A stretch of 55,391 nucleotides of DNA from Syntrophaceae bacterium (lineage in GTDB: Bacteria > Desulfobacterota > Syntrophia > Syntrophales > UBA5619), in NCBI GenBank assembly GCA_003141195.1, contig PLLC01000099.1, positions 1-55,391 of the forward strand, read 5' to 3'. Numbering within the stretch: position 1 is the first letter of the stretch; each line of letters begins with the position of its first letter. The translations under genes were made by a program, and so were the position numbers. Under the pieces are notes generated by a model. It was not told the origin of the DNA. It did not search any database and worked only from the letters and a program-made list of their open reading frames with translations. This document shows positions 1 to 11,225 of the stretch, piece after piece.

Positions 1-21
1 ACCAGATTCCACCACTTCGGC
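1..21 (-). tRNA. tRNA-Leu, 5' end only (cut by window edge)
   Basis: Read on the minus strand, the first 21 bases give GCCGAAGTGGTGGAATCTGG followed by T, the usual start of bacterial tRNA-Leu (acceptor strand, then the D-stem beginning). The rest of the molecule lies beyond the window, so the anticodon is unknown. A tRNA-Leu directly after secG is a common bacterial arrangement (as in E. coli), and secG lies just upstream on the same strand, which supports the call. Confidence 0.75.
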
Positions 22-140
22 ATTCCCGTCTGACCCGGCATCGCCGCTTCGCGATACCCTGCCGACGTTGCCGGGAACTTACCCGTTTCAAATTGCTTTG
101 TCAATATCAAAAGAGCGCCGGACCTTTGCGTGCATACAGC

Positions 141-503
141 CTATTTCGCCGTTTGCGGAGCGGCCGGGGCCTGAGGCGCCGGGGCGGCAGCCGGGGCAGG
201 CGGCGCGGCAGGTTTCGGCGCCGGAACCGTTTTCTGCGCGACCGGTTTGGCGGCGCCTTCCATCAGCGAGTTTCCCTTGCGGGAAACCGAATAAGAAAGG
301 CTGAGCGAGGTCAGCATGAAGACGATGGCGACCGCGGTCGTCATCTTTCCCAGAAAGGTTCCCGGACCGCTGCTTCCGAAGACGGTCTGGCTGGACCCTC
401 CGAAGACCGCGCCCATGCTCGCGCCCTTCCCCGCCTGCAGGAGCACGACGAGGATCAGAACGATACATGCGATCACATGCACAATGGTTATCAGAATCTG
501 CAC
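141..503 (-). CDS. secG: SecG, protein-export membrane subunit
   Basis: SecG is the small auxiliary subunit of the SecYEG translocon in the inner membrane. The 120-residue product has two hydrophobic helices (about residues 1-22 and 50-72) around the family's conserved loop (LLQAGKGASMGAVFGG, SSQTVFGSSG). The C-terminal 40 residues are an Ala/Pro-rich tail, common in this family. I chose the GTG start at 503 because an AAGAGG Shine-Dalgarno precedes it and the protein then begins at the first membrane helix; the longer ATG start at 539 would overlap tpiA. It lies 13 bases after tpiA, as in many bacteria, and precedes a tRNA-Leu. Confidence 0.93.
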   Translation of the reverse strand: MQILITIVHVIACIVLILVVLLQAGKGASMGAVFGGSSQTVFGSSGPGTFLGKMTTAVAIVFMLTSLSLSYSVSRKGNSLMEGAAKPVAQKTVPAPKPAAPPAPAAAPAPQAPAAPQTAK

Positions 504-516
504 TTTTTCATACCTC

Positions 517-1275
517 TTAAATGGTTTGATATCCGACAAGCTGGACGAAAGAAGCGACGTCCAGGCTGGCTCCTCCGACCAGCGCCCCGTTGATGTCCGG
601 CTGGCGCATCAGATCGACGATATTCTTCGGTGTGACGCTTCCCCCGTATAGAATGGAGATCTCCGCCGCCTGTTCACTTCCATACCGGCCGGCGATCCAT
701 TCCCGGATGAGCCGATGCACCTCTTCCGCCTGCGCCGGGGTGGCCGTCCTGCCGGTGCCGATCGCCCAGACCGGCTCATAGGCGACCAGGACGCGGCTTA
801 TATCACCGGCGGTTAAATTATTCAATCCCTCTTTTAACTGCCGTTCGACAACGTTTTGCATCCGGCCCTCTTCCCGTTCCTGCAGGGTTTCCCCGATGCA
901 GAGGATCGGCTTCAGGCCCGCTGAAAGGGCGGTCCGGAGCTTCCGGTGGATGCGCTCATCTCCCTCGCCGAAGAGCGTGCGCCGCTCCGAGTGGCCGATG
1001 ATCACATACGCGCAGCCGGCTTCGCGGATCATTTCTCCGGAGATCTCCCCGGTGAAGGCCCCTTTCTCCGATTCATGGAGGTTCTGGGCGGCCAGACAGA
1101 CGGGCGACCCCCGGAGGAGCTCCGCCACGGTGTGTAGCGCCGTGAAGGGCGGGGCGATGATCACCTCCGGTTCCGGCGGGGCGGCGAGGGCGTTCCGGAG
1201 GCGCGAGGCAAAATCGATCGCCTCGGCGACCGTCTTGTTCATCTTCCAGTTTCCTGCGATGACCGGGCGGACCAT
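517..1275 (-). CDS. tpiA: Triose-phosphate isomerase
   Basis: Interconverts dihydroxyacetone phosphate and glyceraldehyde 3-phosphate in cytosolic glycolysis and gluconeogenesis. The 252-residue length is typical. All catalytic residues are present: Lys11 in GNWKMNK, His95 in VIIGHSERR, Glu167 in AYEPVWAIGTG, and the phosphate-binding YGGSV near the C-terminus. The ATG at 1275 has a GGAGG Shine-Dalgarno; the frame stays open to 1392 but the extra residues are unlike the family. It is co-directional with secG. The rest of the lower glycolytic set (gapA, pgk) is about 5 kb away on the same strand, separated by a pseudogene and a large gene on the opposite strand. Confidence 0.97.
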   Translation of the reverse strand: MVRPVIAGNWKMNKTVAEAIDFASRLRNALAAPPEPEVIIAPPFTALHTVAELLRGSPVCLAAQNLHESEKGAFTGEISGEMIREAGCAYVIIGHSERRTLFGEGDERIHRKLRTALSAGLKPILCIGETLQEREEGRMQNVVERQLKEGLNNLTAGDISRVLVAYEPVWAIGTGRTATPAQAEEVHRLIREWIAGRYGSEQAAEISILYGGSVTPKNIVDLMRQPDINGALVGGASLDVASFVQLVGYQTI

Positions 1276-1764
1276 TTTTCTATCCTCCAAATGAACGGCG
1301 GCTGTCGTGCGGGGCGGAACCTCCATCCAGCACGCATCACCGCTCTTGTTTCCGTATCGGGCAAAGACCCAAACGAACTTGCCGCGGATCACCCCCGCCG
1401 GGGGGCCTCCAAAATCTCCGAACAGGGGCTGCCCCTGAAGTCAAAGGATACGGCCCCTTCGCGGCGATGCCGATGATCCCCTTCATTCCCTTTCCACAGG
1501 GACCGTCCTTCGACAGTCCGCGACGACATTCCACCATCGATGACGGTGGATCATAGCCAGCCAGCCGATATTCGTCAATGTTTTTTTATTCCCGGATGCC
1601 GCCTGACGTGATCCGGGATGCCCGTCGCCTTCAGGCCTCGCCGCAACGCTTTTAGACGCAGGCGAACAACTCCTTCGCAAAGTCGGAGACAAGGACGACC
1701 TTGTCGGGATCGATCCGGACGTTTGATTCCGGATGGTTGTATTATCCGGGACTGGCGGAGGGAT
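1276..1764. other. Intergenic stretch upstream of tpiA
   Basis: No complete gene is visible. A short inverted repeat, CAGGGG-ct-GCCCCTG, lies near 1424-1438. On the minus strand a roughly 29-codon open stretch (about 1652-1740) encodes protein-like sequence including VRIDPDKVVLVSDFAKEL and then a stop, but it has no start codon and a stop just upstream, so it may be the tail of a decayed gene. The tpiA promoter must lie here, but I could not identify a convincing one. Confidence 0.4.
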
Positions 1765-2240
1765 TCAGAGACCCTTTTCTTCCGTCCCGATCTTTTCCCT
1801 TGCCGCGGAACAGACCATGCCGATCAGCGACAGAATGAAAAAGATCGTGAAGAGGGTGTGAAAACTGTTCAAAAATGCATCCGGGCGATCGTGTTGCTGA
1901 AGAACATGGCGGCGGCGATGCCTCCCGCGCCCCGTCCGGCGATGAGGACCCAGCCGTTCGTGGCGAAGGCGCAGACCAGGTGGGCAGCGAGGAAGGTGGC
2001 CATGCCGATTTTGAACAGAGGCCTTCGGCCGTAAATGTCGGCAAGCCGTCCGAAGGGGATCAGGAGAACGGCGTTCATTATCAGATAGGCCGAGACGACA
2101 TACTGGAGCCGGGCATGGTTCATGCCCAGCTCCCGGCCGATCGTCGGCAGGGCCACATTGATGGACGATCCCGTATAGGTCGCCAGGAAGGAGGCGCAGG
2201 ATACGGCCACGAAAACCAGTATCTTATCCCTTTTGTTCAT
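1765..2240 (-). pseudogene. MFS drug-efflux-type transporter, internal deletion
   Basis: The first 120 or so residues, from the ATG at 2240 (AAAGGA Shine-Dalgarno), are the N-terminal part of a major facilitator protein of the DHA2/EmrB type: helix 1, then helices 2-3 with motif A (GRLADIYGRRPLF). This frame stops at 1869. In another frame, about 1880-1765 encodes a last membrane helix and polar tail (HTLFTIFFILSLIGMVCSAA), exactly what the end of such a transporter looks like. The roughly 300 residues between are missing. The simplest reading is one deletion with a junction near 1875 that also shifted frame. It is divergent from the large gene starting at 2341. Confidence 0.8.
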
Positions 2241-2340
2241 CTCGAATTCCTTTGAAGAGGTTCCAAAAAATCGGCGACGGCCATTCATTTCGGAAAAGTT
2301 ATGAATTGCAATATTTGCCCATTCACGTTAGTCTGTCGGT

Positions 2341-5300
2341 ATGGCTACAAGCGAAAAGACCCGGCACCTGACGGCCCTGGAAATCAATCTTGAAAGAACC
2401 AAAGCGGTCGTGGATATCCCTGAAAAATACAGGATACTCCTAAGTGTCGTCAAGAACCATTACGGGGTGTCGAAGCGAACGGAAGAATTGCTCGTTGAGC
2501 TTCATCACCCCTTTGTGAACTGGGAGTACCTGCTGGTACAGCTCAAAGGCCTTTCCATAGGCGATTTTTATGATTTCAACACCCACGAAGATGGTTTATC
2601 CGCACTGAAATCCTTTGCAGATATTTATCTTACCGTCATCTCTTCGGCCGGCAACGAAGAGGTTAAAGACAACGCCGTCCGTTATTGCTTCGAATATCTC
2701 CATACCGTTCTTTCCAGCAGCGGCAACCTTCTGGAGAGAAACACGGCCCTGTTTCCACCCGTCTTTCGGTCTCTCGCCGATCTGTCGCGGACGCAGAGTC
2801 ATTTGTTGAAGAAATCATCGAGTTATATGAAGGCCATCGCCAGACTGATGATGGAGAATCATGTCGGAATAGATCTGAATGAGGTCAACCGACTCCTCTT
2901 TTCTGCCTTCAAAGCGACGTATCGGTACTGGCTTACGCAACCCGATCCTTCACAATGGTTTTCCCAGGATGGCGAGACCAAGGAAGATCACGACGCCTAT
3001 CGTGATCTGATCTCACCTCTTTCCCACGAACATATCCGCAGGCTGCTCTCCCGGTTAAAAGACCCTGATCAACATGCGGAGACCGCTGCGGATAAGCTTG
3101 CACCGTACCTGGACATGCCCGACCATGCGCAGATCGCAAACGGTTATCTTGTGATTGCCGATGCCCTTGAAAAATCAAGCGCCTTTGAGGGACGCCGTTA
3201 TCTCGTAAAGCTCCATTTTCTTTTCAATTTGATGAGTGTCGCCGGGCTGTCGGATATCCACAACGCGGGCCTGATCGAGATCAATCGCTGCCTGGGAAGG
3301 GCGTTGAAAGAAGAAAGCGATCGGAATATCCATGATCTTGTGCAAAAGATATTCCGTTTATTGAAAAAACCGGTCTCACAGAATCAATACCGGAGTTCGA
3401 TCCTCGATTGCGTCACCACACTGGCCAAAGAAATCTTTGAATTGAATCGCCACCCTCTTGTGGACACCTTCATCGAGGAGCTCGTGGCCTTCGGTTTTCA
3501 GCATCCCGACGTCAAGGGCTCGACCACCGAATGGCAGATCCAGGTGAACCCGGCCCATATTCAAAACATCCGCTCCTGGCTGGAGATTATTTCCCGGAAG
3601 CCGAGATGGACCAAGAAACTTCTCTCGGCCCTGATTATCAATTTGAAATTAAGAGGGGTTTTCGTTCGGGATACGGATCTTCTCCAGAAGGATATCTCCC
3701 GGCTCCTGAATGCCGATATCCTGCCCGCGTACAACCTGCTGAAGCAGCTTCTCAGAATCTTCCCGATCTATTTCACCGAGATCGGCGCAGAAGGGGAGCT
3801 CCGGACGATCTCCACGGCGGTGGATGAACTTTCCGCCAGAAACGACAGGCTCATCTATTTTCTGAGGAAGCAGTCTCACGTTGAAAGCAACAGCCGCCTG
3901 GTCCCCTTTATCGAAGACATTTTTCGTTACTGGAACTCGGGCGACAAGCCATTTCTGAAGAACCACCTGCCCGAGGAGGTTTACAGAGAGGTTCAGGCTG
4001 CGGGCGAATATTTCGACGACCTTCATGTCATATTCGGCGACCTGTTTCAGAAGATCCATGGCGACGTTGCGAAATTGCTTGAATGGGACCGCGAGAAAAT
4101 ATCAAAAGAGATCAACGGTGTCGCCGTCGTCAGCGAGAGAGAAAAAGAACGCGCCGAACTGATGATCCGGTTCTATCAGCTCCTTTATAACAAGTATTTC
4201 CATCAGTACGTGGATATCCTCAAAGACCTTGAAATGTCCTGTCTGCTGGATCTGCGGAAAATTCGTTCTCTCAAACGCTCCCTGCAGAAAAAGGATTATT
4301 ACAAAAGCCTGACCCTCGTTCTGGCGATGCTCGCCGTTCTGAAGGAGAAGGTCCTTTCATCCCAAAAAACGGACTATTTTGAAAATATCTATTATAAACG
4401 GCATATTGCCGCTGGAATCCCGTCCATGTACGGAACCTATCGCGAAGAAAAATTTGAAGCCATGGGGCTCACGTTTCGCCTTGAAAGCTTTGCCACGATG
4501 CTTTTTGAAAGACTGGTGGAATCCCTGAACCTCAAGTTCATCACCAAAAGCACCCTTTTGAGAATCCACGAATATCTCTGGCTCTACATCAAGGCGCTCG
4601 AACTGGAAGGTCTGGCCACGGAAGGACTTGTCGCCAAGCTGAGATACATTACGAGCGCCCTGCAGATCAGGCAGTTTTCCATCGATCAGTATATCGATAT
4701 CTTTCAGTTCATCGCCAAAGGCATTCAGGATATCACCCGCGATTACTATATCGATGCCCATCGCTCCAACCTGCCTGTCATTATCGGCCAACTGATCGAT
4801 GGCGACGAAACCAGGGACAAAAAAACCATAACGCCGAAGGACCAGAAGGTCTTTTATCAATACTCGGAAAACTTTGTCCGTTCCATCATCGCCTCCGCCT
4901 TCGGCCTGCAGGTCCTGGATAATTTCGTGAGCGCCGTCATCCGGACGCTGAGCGCCGAGCTTGAAAAATTCAAGGACAATAAAGAGATCCTCAATCTGGT
5001 CATGGCCTATATCCCGGAATTGGCCATCTCGACCCTTTATAAAAAAAACAAGGATGCCGACAATCAGATCCTCATCGGCAACAAGGCTTATTTGTTAAAG
5101 GAACTGATCTCCTTCAACCTCCCCGTGCCGCCGGGATTTGTCATCACCACGGAGGTGTTCCGGGGTTATGAAGGCGTTGTGGGATATAAATATATTTACA
5201 ACGATTTGAAGCGGAGGGTTTACAATGAGATCAAGGCGCTTGAACGGATTACCGGGAAGACATTCGGCAATCCCCAGAACCCCCTGCTGCTTTCCGTGAG

Positions 5301-6555
5301 AAGCGGCGCAACGATTTCACTTCCCGGGATGATGCGTTCCTTTCTCAATGTGGGGATCAATGAAACCATCGCGGAGGGGTTCGCCCGCAATGAAGATCAT
5401 CGGTGGGCGGCATGGGATTCATACCGGAGATTCCTGCAGACCTGGGGGATGTTCCAGGGGCTGGAAAGAAATATTTTCGACGAAATCATGATCCGTTACA
5501 AAAACCGCTATGCGGTTGCGAAGAAATTTCAGTTCACCCCGGAACAGATGCAACTGCTCGCCCTTTCCTATAAAGAGGCCGTGGTAAAAAGGGGCATCCG
5601 AATTCTGGATAACGCCTATCAGCAATTGCAGCACGCCATCCTTGACGTTTTCGCCTCCTGGCATTCCGAACAGGCGCGGATCTACCGCCATCAGATGCAT
5701 CTTTCCGACGAATGGGGCACGGCTGTCATTGTCCAGGCCATGGTATTCGGAAATTTGCACGAAAATTCAGGGTCAGGGGTGATCTTTACGCGGGATCCCA
5801 AGAGTTCCTCGCAGGATGTGGCCATCAACGGTGATTTCATCTTCCGCGTTCAGGGAGAAGATATCGTCTCCGGTCTTGTGGAAACATTCCCCATTTCGGA
5901 AAAACAGAGACTCTCGGAGAAAAGGGATTCCCTGATCTCCCTGGAAACGAAATTTCCGGAAATCTACAACGAACTGATCCGGATCGCAGAATTTCTGGTC
6001 TATGAAAAAGGATTCAACCAGCAGGAGATCGAATTCACCTTTGAGAACGCCACGAAAAAAGGGCTCTACATCCTCCAGACGCGAGACATGGTTCAGCGGG
6101 AAACCGCAAAGGTGAGAACCTTTGTCGGCGACGGCGATCTGGAACGATCTTTCCTCGGCATGGGCATCGGGGTCAGCGGTGGCGCCTTGACCGGAAGGGT
6201 GGTTTATTCTGAAGAAGAGATCGAACATTTCAGGGAGAAGGAGCCTGAAACCGCCCTGATCCTGATCCGTCCCGATACGGTTCCCGACGATGTCGGTATT
6301 CTTCTGAAGGCCGACGGCATTCTGACCGCGAGAGGCGGCGGCACGTCCCATGCGGCGGTCACGATTCCTCAACTGAATAAAGTCGGCGTGGTGGGGTTCA
6401 ACAAGCTTCACGTCTATGAGTCGGAAGGGTATAGCAAGGTCGACGGAAAAACCATACAGGGCGGAGATTTCATCAGTATCGACGGCTGGAGCGGGGCCGT
6501 CTATGCGGGAAAGCACGAAATCGGCGCCGATGAATCTTATAAAATCATCTTTTAG
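2341..6555 (+). CDS. Giant PPDK-like protein: ATP-grasp and phosphohistidine domains only
   Basis: A 1404-residue protein. About residues 910-1260 form the PEP-synthase/pyruvate phosphate dikinase nucleotide-binding domain (LIGNKAYLLKEL, PVPPGFVITTEVF, LLSVRSGA, GSGVIFTRDP, EIEFTFE, LYILQTRDM). Residues about 1275-1395 form the swivelling phosphohistidine domain, with probable catalytic His1337 in GGGTSHAAV. It then ends: the PEP/pyruvate-binding TIM barrel is absent. The first 900 residues are charged, helix-rich and not recognised. The enzyme could phosphorylate its own histidine, but the acceptor cannot be told from sequence. The ATG has no clear Shine-Dalgarno, but an in-frame stop 10 bases upstream excludes a longer start. 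It converges on the gap-like gene with a 21-base gap. Confidence 0.85.
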   Translation: MATSEKTRHLTALEINLERTKAVVDIPEKYRILLSVVKNHYGVSKRTEELLVELHHPFVNWEYLLVQLKGLSIGDFYDFNTHEDGLSALKSFADIYLTVISSAGNEEVKDNAVRYCFEYLHTVLSSSGNLLERNTALFPPVFRSLADLSRTQSHLLKKSSSYMKAIARLMMENHVGIDLNEVNRLLFSAFKATYRYWLTQPDPSQWFSQDGETKEDHDAYRDLISPLSHEHIRRLLSRLKDPDQHAETAADKLAPYLDMPDHAQIANGYLVIADALEKSSAFEGRRYLVKLHFLFNLMSVAGLSDIHNAGLIEINRCLGRALKEESDRNIHDLVQKIFRLLKKPVSQNQYRSSILDCVTTLAKEIFELNRHPLVDTFIEELVAFGFQHPDVKGSTTEWQIQVNPAHIQNIRSWLEIISRKPRWTKKLLSALIINLKLRGVFVRDTDLLQKDISRLLNADILPAYNLLKQLLRIFPIYFTEIGAEGELRTISTAVDELSARNDRLIYFLRKQSHVESNSRLVPFIEDIFRYWNSGDKPFLKNHLPEEVYREVQAAGEYFDDLHVIFGDLFQKIHGDVAKLLEWDREKISKEINGVAVVSEREKERAELMIRFYQLLYNKYFHQYVDILKDLEMSCLLDLRKIRSLKRSLQKKDYYKSLTLVLAMLAVLKEKVLSSQKTDYFENIYYKRHIAAGIPSMYGTYREEKFEAMGLTFRLESFATMLFERLVESLNLKFITKSTLLRIHEYLWLYIKALELEGLATEGLVAKLRYITSALQIRQFSIDQYIDIFQFIAKGIQDITRDYYIDAHRSNLPVIIGQLIDGDETRDKKTITPKDQKVFYQYSENFVRSIIASAFGLQVLDNFVSAVIRTLSAELEKFKDNKEILNLVMAYIPELAISTLYKKNKDADNQILIGNKAYLLKELISFNLPVPPGFVITTEVFRGYEGVVGYKYIYNDLKRRVYNEIKALERITGKTFGNPQNPLLLSVRSGATISLPGMMRSFLNVGINETIAEGFARNEDHRWAAWDSYRRFLQTWGMFQGLERNIFDEIMIRYKNRYAVAKKFQFTPEQMQLLALSYKEAVVKRGIRILDNAYQQLQHAILDVFASWHSEQARIYRHQMHLSDEWGTAVIVQAMVFGNLHENSGSGVIFTRDPKSSSQDVAINGDFIFRVQGEDIVSGLVETFPISEKQRLSEKRDSLISLETKFPEIYNELIRIAEFLVYEKGFNQQEIEFTFENATKKGLYILQTRDMVQRETAKVRTFVGDGDLERSFLGMGIGVSGGALTGRVVYSEEEIEHFREKEPETALILIRPDTVPDDVGILLKADGILTARGGGTSHAAVTIPQLNKVGVVGFNKLHVYESEGYSKVDGKTIQGGDFISIDGWSGAVYAGKHEIGADESYKIIF

Positions 6556-6576
6556 CCCCCCTTCATCCCCCATTTT

Positions 6577-7857
6577 TCAACGAAACAGGTTTTTATGGAC
6601 GTATACGGTCAGATCGCCGAGCCTGTTCGTGTAGCTGCCGTATTCATTGTCATACCAGCCGAATATCTTGGCGTGGACAACGGGGATCCGCAGGGTCGAT
6701 TGTGATGATGTTCTGAGAAAGGCGTCCGGCAGATCGGGGACATGGGCGAGATCGACATCAATGAATGCCGTTCGGATATGGTTGAATTGTCCTTCAATCA
6801 CGATGGCCGCATCCATTCCGATCAGATCGGTCGATACGTTCTGCTCCTCCGAATAGACCACCAGATGCTCGGGATCGTTCCCGGAGGCCTCCTTATAGAT
6901 GTCATTGAGCATGCCGGTGGTCAGGGGGGCAATTTTACCGTCTTGGTTTGCGCAGGTTTGAAAGGTCGCATTCAGGATGATCAAAGATTCCGTGTTCGTC
7001 GGCACCCGGATCGAATCCGCCATAAAACCGATATTTTTCACTTCCGGAATCACCTGGTTCAAGGCCTCGGCGGCATTGGTGGAAGTCAGGATGATGTTGT
7101 TGAGCGTGCTTCTGTTTTTGCGCAGATCCTTTTCGCCGGCCTTCGGTGTCTTATCGAGGATGCTCTGCGAGTTTGTGACCGCGTGAATCGTCGACATGGA
7201 CGCGGTGAGGATCTTGCGGGTCGCTTCATTTTCGAGAAGCGGTTTGAGCATGTGCGCCAGACCGGTTGTGGTGCAGGAAGCCGCGGAAATAATTTGGTGT
7301 TTCTTATAGTCAAAGGCGGTGTGGTTGATCCCGTAGATGAGCGTCACGGCGGAGTCGGGTACGGACAAGGACTTGTTTTTGATCTTGAATGCCGAAGAAT
7401 TGATCACCACCTTTGCCCCGCCGGCGAGATGCCCCTTCAGGGAGCCGCTTTTTTCGTCCGCCGTCAGGGTGGGGTCCTGAAATTTGCCCGTGCATTCCAC
7501 CACCACATCCACGCCGTGGTTCCGCCAGCCGATCTCGGCCGGGTTTCGCGCCTCCCTCAGGATGGTCACGGGGATGCCGTCGATGAGGAGCGTGCCTTTT
7601 TTTTCATCGACAATCCGGATCATCCTTTCCGCCTTGATGCCGTACAGGAACCGGTGGATGGTTCCGTAGGTCGCATCCTTTTCGATCAGTTGCGCGATGG
7701 CGGGAAGTCCTTTCCCGACGCCTCTTCCCACATTGACGAAGATCTCCTGAAAATATTTTCTTCCGACATGGTGCCACAGGGTAAGCTTGCCTATCCTCCC
7801 GAGGCTGTTGATGCCGAGAACCGGTCGCCTGTTTTCAAAAACCTCGACTTTCCCCAT
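6577..7857 (-). CDS. Second, atypical glyceraldehyde-3-phosphate dehydrogenase paralogue
   Basis: A 426-residue GAPDH-family protein, about 90 residues longer than gapA of the same operon. It keeps the Rossmann start (LGINSLGRIGK), catalytic Cys195 (SAASCTTTGLAH, where gapA has [12 protein letters not shown]) and His224 (STIHAVTNSQSILD). Inserts lie before and after the first nucleotide-binding strands, and where gapA has VND the strand ends VNVG, so the acidic residue that usually binds the NAD ribose seems lost. Cofactor or substrate preference may therefore differ; this is inference. The second ATG (7857) is preferred because AAGGAGGT directly abuts the first (7863). It is 122 bases after pgk, last in gapA-pgk-gap-like. 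Confidence 0.85.
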   Translation of the reverse strand: MGKVEVFENRRPVLGINSLGRIGKLTLWHHVGRKYFQEIFVNVGRGVGKGLPAIAQLIEKDATYGTIHRFLYGIKAERMIRIVDEKKGTLLIDGIPVTILREARNPAEIGWRNHGVDVVVECTGKFQDPTLTADEKSGSLKGHLAGGAKVVINSSAFKIKNKSLSVPDSAVTLIYGINHTAFDYKKHQIISAASCTTTGLAHMLKPLLENEATRKILTASMSTIHAVTNSQSILDKTPKAGEKDLRKNRSTLNNIILTSTNAAEALNQVIPEVKNIGFMADSIRVPTNTESLIILNATFQTCANQDGKIAPLTTGMLNDIYKEASGNDPEHLVVYSEEQNVSTDLIGMDAAIVIEGQFNHIRTAFIDVDLAHVPDLPDAFLRTSSQSTLRIPVVHAKIFGWYDNEYGSYTNRLGDLTVYVHKNLFR

Positions 7858-7979
7858 ACGCATACCTCCTTTCTGCTTTGAGAAACCATTGCGAACGTGC
7901 CTCTTCGCAAACCATAGACTTGCCCTCTTCTGTACGGGGGTGTGGGTTTTGAATCCGGTCATGATTCAAGGGGTAAGGG

Positions 7980-9170
7980 TTACTGGTCCTGCAATATTGC
8001 GATCCCTGGCAGTTCCTTCCCTTCGAGGTACTCGAGCGACGCCCCGCCGCCGGTGGAGATGTGGGTGATCTGATCGGCGACGCCCGCTTTTTCGACGGCG
8101 GATGCGCTGTCCCCTCCGCCGATGATGGTCACGGCCTTTGACGAGGCGAGCGCTCTGGCGATCTCGTTCGTTCCCCGGGCGAACGCTTCGATTTCAAAGA
8201 CGCCTACCGGCCCGTTCCAGATGATCGTGCCTGCGGACAGGATCGCCTCTTTGAATAGTTCAACGGTCTCGGGGCCGATATCGACGCCCATCATGTCCGC
8301 CGGGATCCGATCGATCGGGACGACCTTCGACGGCACGCCGGCGGCAAGTTCGGTCGTGATCACGACATCGACCGGGATGATGAGCTTCAGACGGGTCATC
8401 GCCTTGAGCTCCGCCCATATCCCCTTGGCCTGCTCGATGAACTTTTCTTCCACAAGCGATTTTCCGACCTCAAGACCCTGCGCCTTCAGGAAGGTGAAGA
8501 TCATCCCGCCGCCGATGATAAGCGTATCCACCTTCCGTGCGAGATTCCGGATCACCATGATCTTCGACGACACCTTTGCACCGCCGATGATCGCGACGAA
8601 CGGCCTTTGCGGATTGTCGAGGGACTTGCCCATGATTTCGAGTTCTTTTCGGATCAGAAAACCGCAGACGCCCGGCAGAATACGGGCGACCCCCTCGGTC
8701 GACGCATGAGCCCGGTGCGCCGTTCCGAAGGCATCGTTGACATACACATCCGCGAGGGCCGCGAGCCGTTTCGAGAAAGCGGCATCGTTCTCCTCTTCCT
8801 CCGGATGGAAGCGGACGTTTTCGAGCATCACAACCTCCCCGCTCACCATTTTTGAGATAGCGGTCTCGACCTCTTCCCCGATGCAATCATTGAGCTTGAT
8901 GACTTTCCTGCCGAGCAGTTCCTCCAGCCGTTTGGCGATCGGGTTCATCCGCAGCCCTTCCGTCGCCCCGTCGGGTCTTCCCAGATGCGAGACGAGGATG
9001 ATCTTTGCACCCCTGTCGATCAGGTAGCGGATGGTGGGCAGGGCCGCCCGGATCCGCATGTCGTCCGTGATGTTCTGCTGCTTGTCCATGGGGACGTTAA
9101 AATCGACCCGGACCAGAACCCTCTTCCCCTTCAGTTCCCCGTCTTTCAGATCCGAAATGCATTTTTTCAT
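7980..9170 (-). CDS. pgk: Phosphoglycerate kinase
   Basis: Transfers phosphate between 1,3-bisphosphoglycerate and ADP in glycolysis or gluconeogenesis. The 396-residue length is normal. The start shows the conserved [12 protein letters not shown] substrate-binding segment, followed by [25 protein letters not shown], the nucleotide-binding [10 protein letters not shown], and near the end NGPVGVFE and the [13 protein letters not shown] phosphate loop. The ATG at 9170 follows a G-rich Shine-Dalgarno by 7 bases; nine further in-frame codons upstream are not family-like. It lies 76 bases downstream of gapA, same strand. Confidence 0.97.
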   Translation of the reverse strand: MKKCISDLKDGELKGKRVLVRVDFNVPMDKQQNITDDMRIRAALPTIRYLIDRGAKIILVSHLGRPDGATEGLRMNPIAKRLEELLGRKVIKLNDCIGEEVETAISKMVSGEVVMLENVRFHPEEEENDAAFSKRLAALADVYVNDAFGTAHRAHASTEGVARILPGVCGFLIRKELEIMGKSLDNPQRPFVAIIGGAKVSSKIMVIRNLARKVDTLIIGGGMIFTFLKAQGLEVGKSLVEEKFIEQAKGIWAELKAMTRLKLIIPVDVVITTELAAGVPSKVVPIDRIPADMMGVDIGPETVELFKEAILSAGTIIWNGPVGVFEIEAFARGTNEIARALASSKAVTIIGGGDSASAVEKAGVADQITHISTGGGASLEYLEGKELPGIAILQDQ

Positions 9171-9246
9171 CTTCTTGCCCCCCAATCGATACGACACGGC
9201 GGGAACGATTTTTCTTCCCGAAACCGTTCCTGCCGTTTCCCCTTTA

Positions 9247-10479
<1,233 letters not shown>

Positions 10480-10568
10480 CCATTTTCGCGACTTTCAGAC
10501 TTTTTATCGAGGGCGTCAGGGATGATCTTCCCGGGAATATCGATGTGGCCGAATCGGAAACCGATCCT

Positions 10569-11225
10569 TCAGCGGCTCTTCATCACGCCGACGCGGTCGC
10601 AGTAAGCTTCCATCGGACAATGGCTGCAGAGAGGCGAAACGGGGCGGCAGGTGTTCCGCCCGAAGGCGACGAGGAGCGTGTTGTAGCGGGACCAGTGTTC
10701 CGGGGGGAGTTTTGCCCGGAGGGCGAATTCCGTCTCTTCGGGGTTTTTTGTCCGGACGTAGCCCATACGGTTGGAGATCCGGTGCACATGGGTGTCCACG
10801 CAGAGGCCGGCCCCGCTGAAACCGAGGGAAACGACCAGGTTGGCCGTTTTTCGCCCCACCCCTTTGAGCGTCAGCAATTCCTCGATGCTGTCCGGTACGC
10901 GGGACTGAAAGCGTTCGATGAGTTCCCGGCAAACATGCCGGATCGTTTCTGCCTTGTTCCGGTAGAAGCCGACGGGATAGATAGCCCTCTGAATCTCCGC
11001 TTCCGAAAGCCGGAGCATCTCCGCCGGCGTGGAGGCCAGGGAAAAGAGCCTCTCCGTGGCCGCCGCCGTCACCTCGTCTTTGGTCCGGAGGCTGAGCAGC
11101 GTGGAGATGAGGATCTCAAAAGGATCACGGTGTTCCTCGGCCAGCTTTGTAACAATGGGAAGCTCCCGCTTCACCAGTTCCTGCTCCAGAAGGCGGATGA
11201 TTTCCGCCATGTGCCTGTCGTCCAT
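10569..11225 (-). CDS. nth: Endonuclease III, [4Fe-4S] DNA glycosylase/AP lyase
   Basis: Removes oxidised pyrimidines from DNA and cleaves the abasic site (base excision repair). The 218-residue protein has the helix-hairpin-helix and catalytic lysine (LTLKGVGRKTANLV), the catalytic aspartate (CVDTHVHRISNRMG), and four cysteines near the C-terminus spaced C-X6-C-X2-C-X5-C for the [4Fe-4S] cluster. It reads leftward and stands apart from the metabolic genes around it, flanked by repeats A1 and A2. Confidence 0.96.
   Translation of the reverse strand: MDDRHMAEIIRLLEQELVKRELPIVTKLAEEHRDPFEILISTLLSLRTKDEVTAAATERLFSLASTPAEMLRLSEAEIQRAIYPVGFYRNKAETIRHVCRELIERFQSRVPDSIEELLTLKGVGRKTANLVVSLGFSGAGLCVDTHVHRISNRMGYVRTKNPEETEFALRAKLPPEHWSRYNTLLVAFGRNTCRPVSPLCSHCPMEAYCDRVGVMKSR

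Noticed and set aside
517-1392. Longer tpiA start at 1392
   Set aside because: The 39 extra residues do not resemble the family and the ATG at 1275 has a strong GGAGG site.
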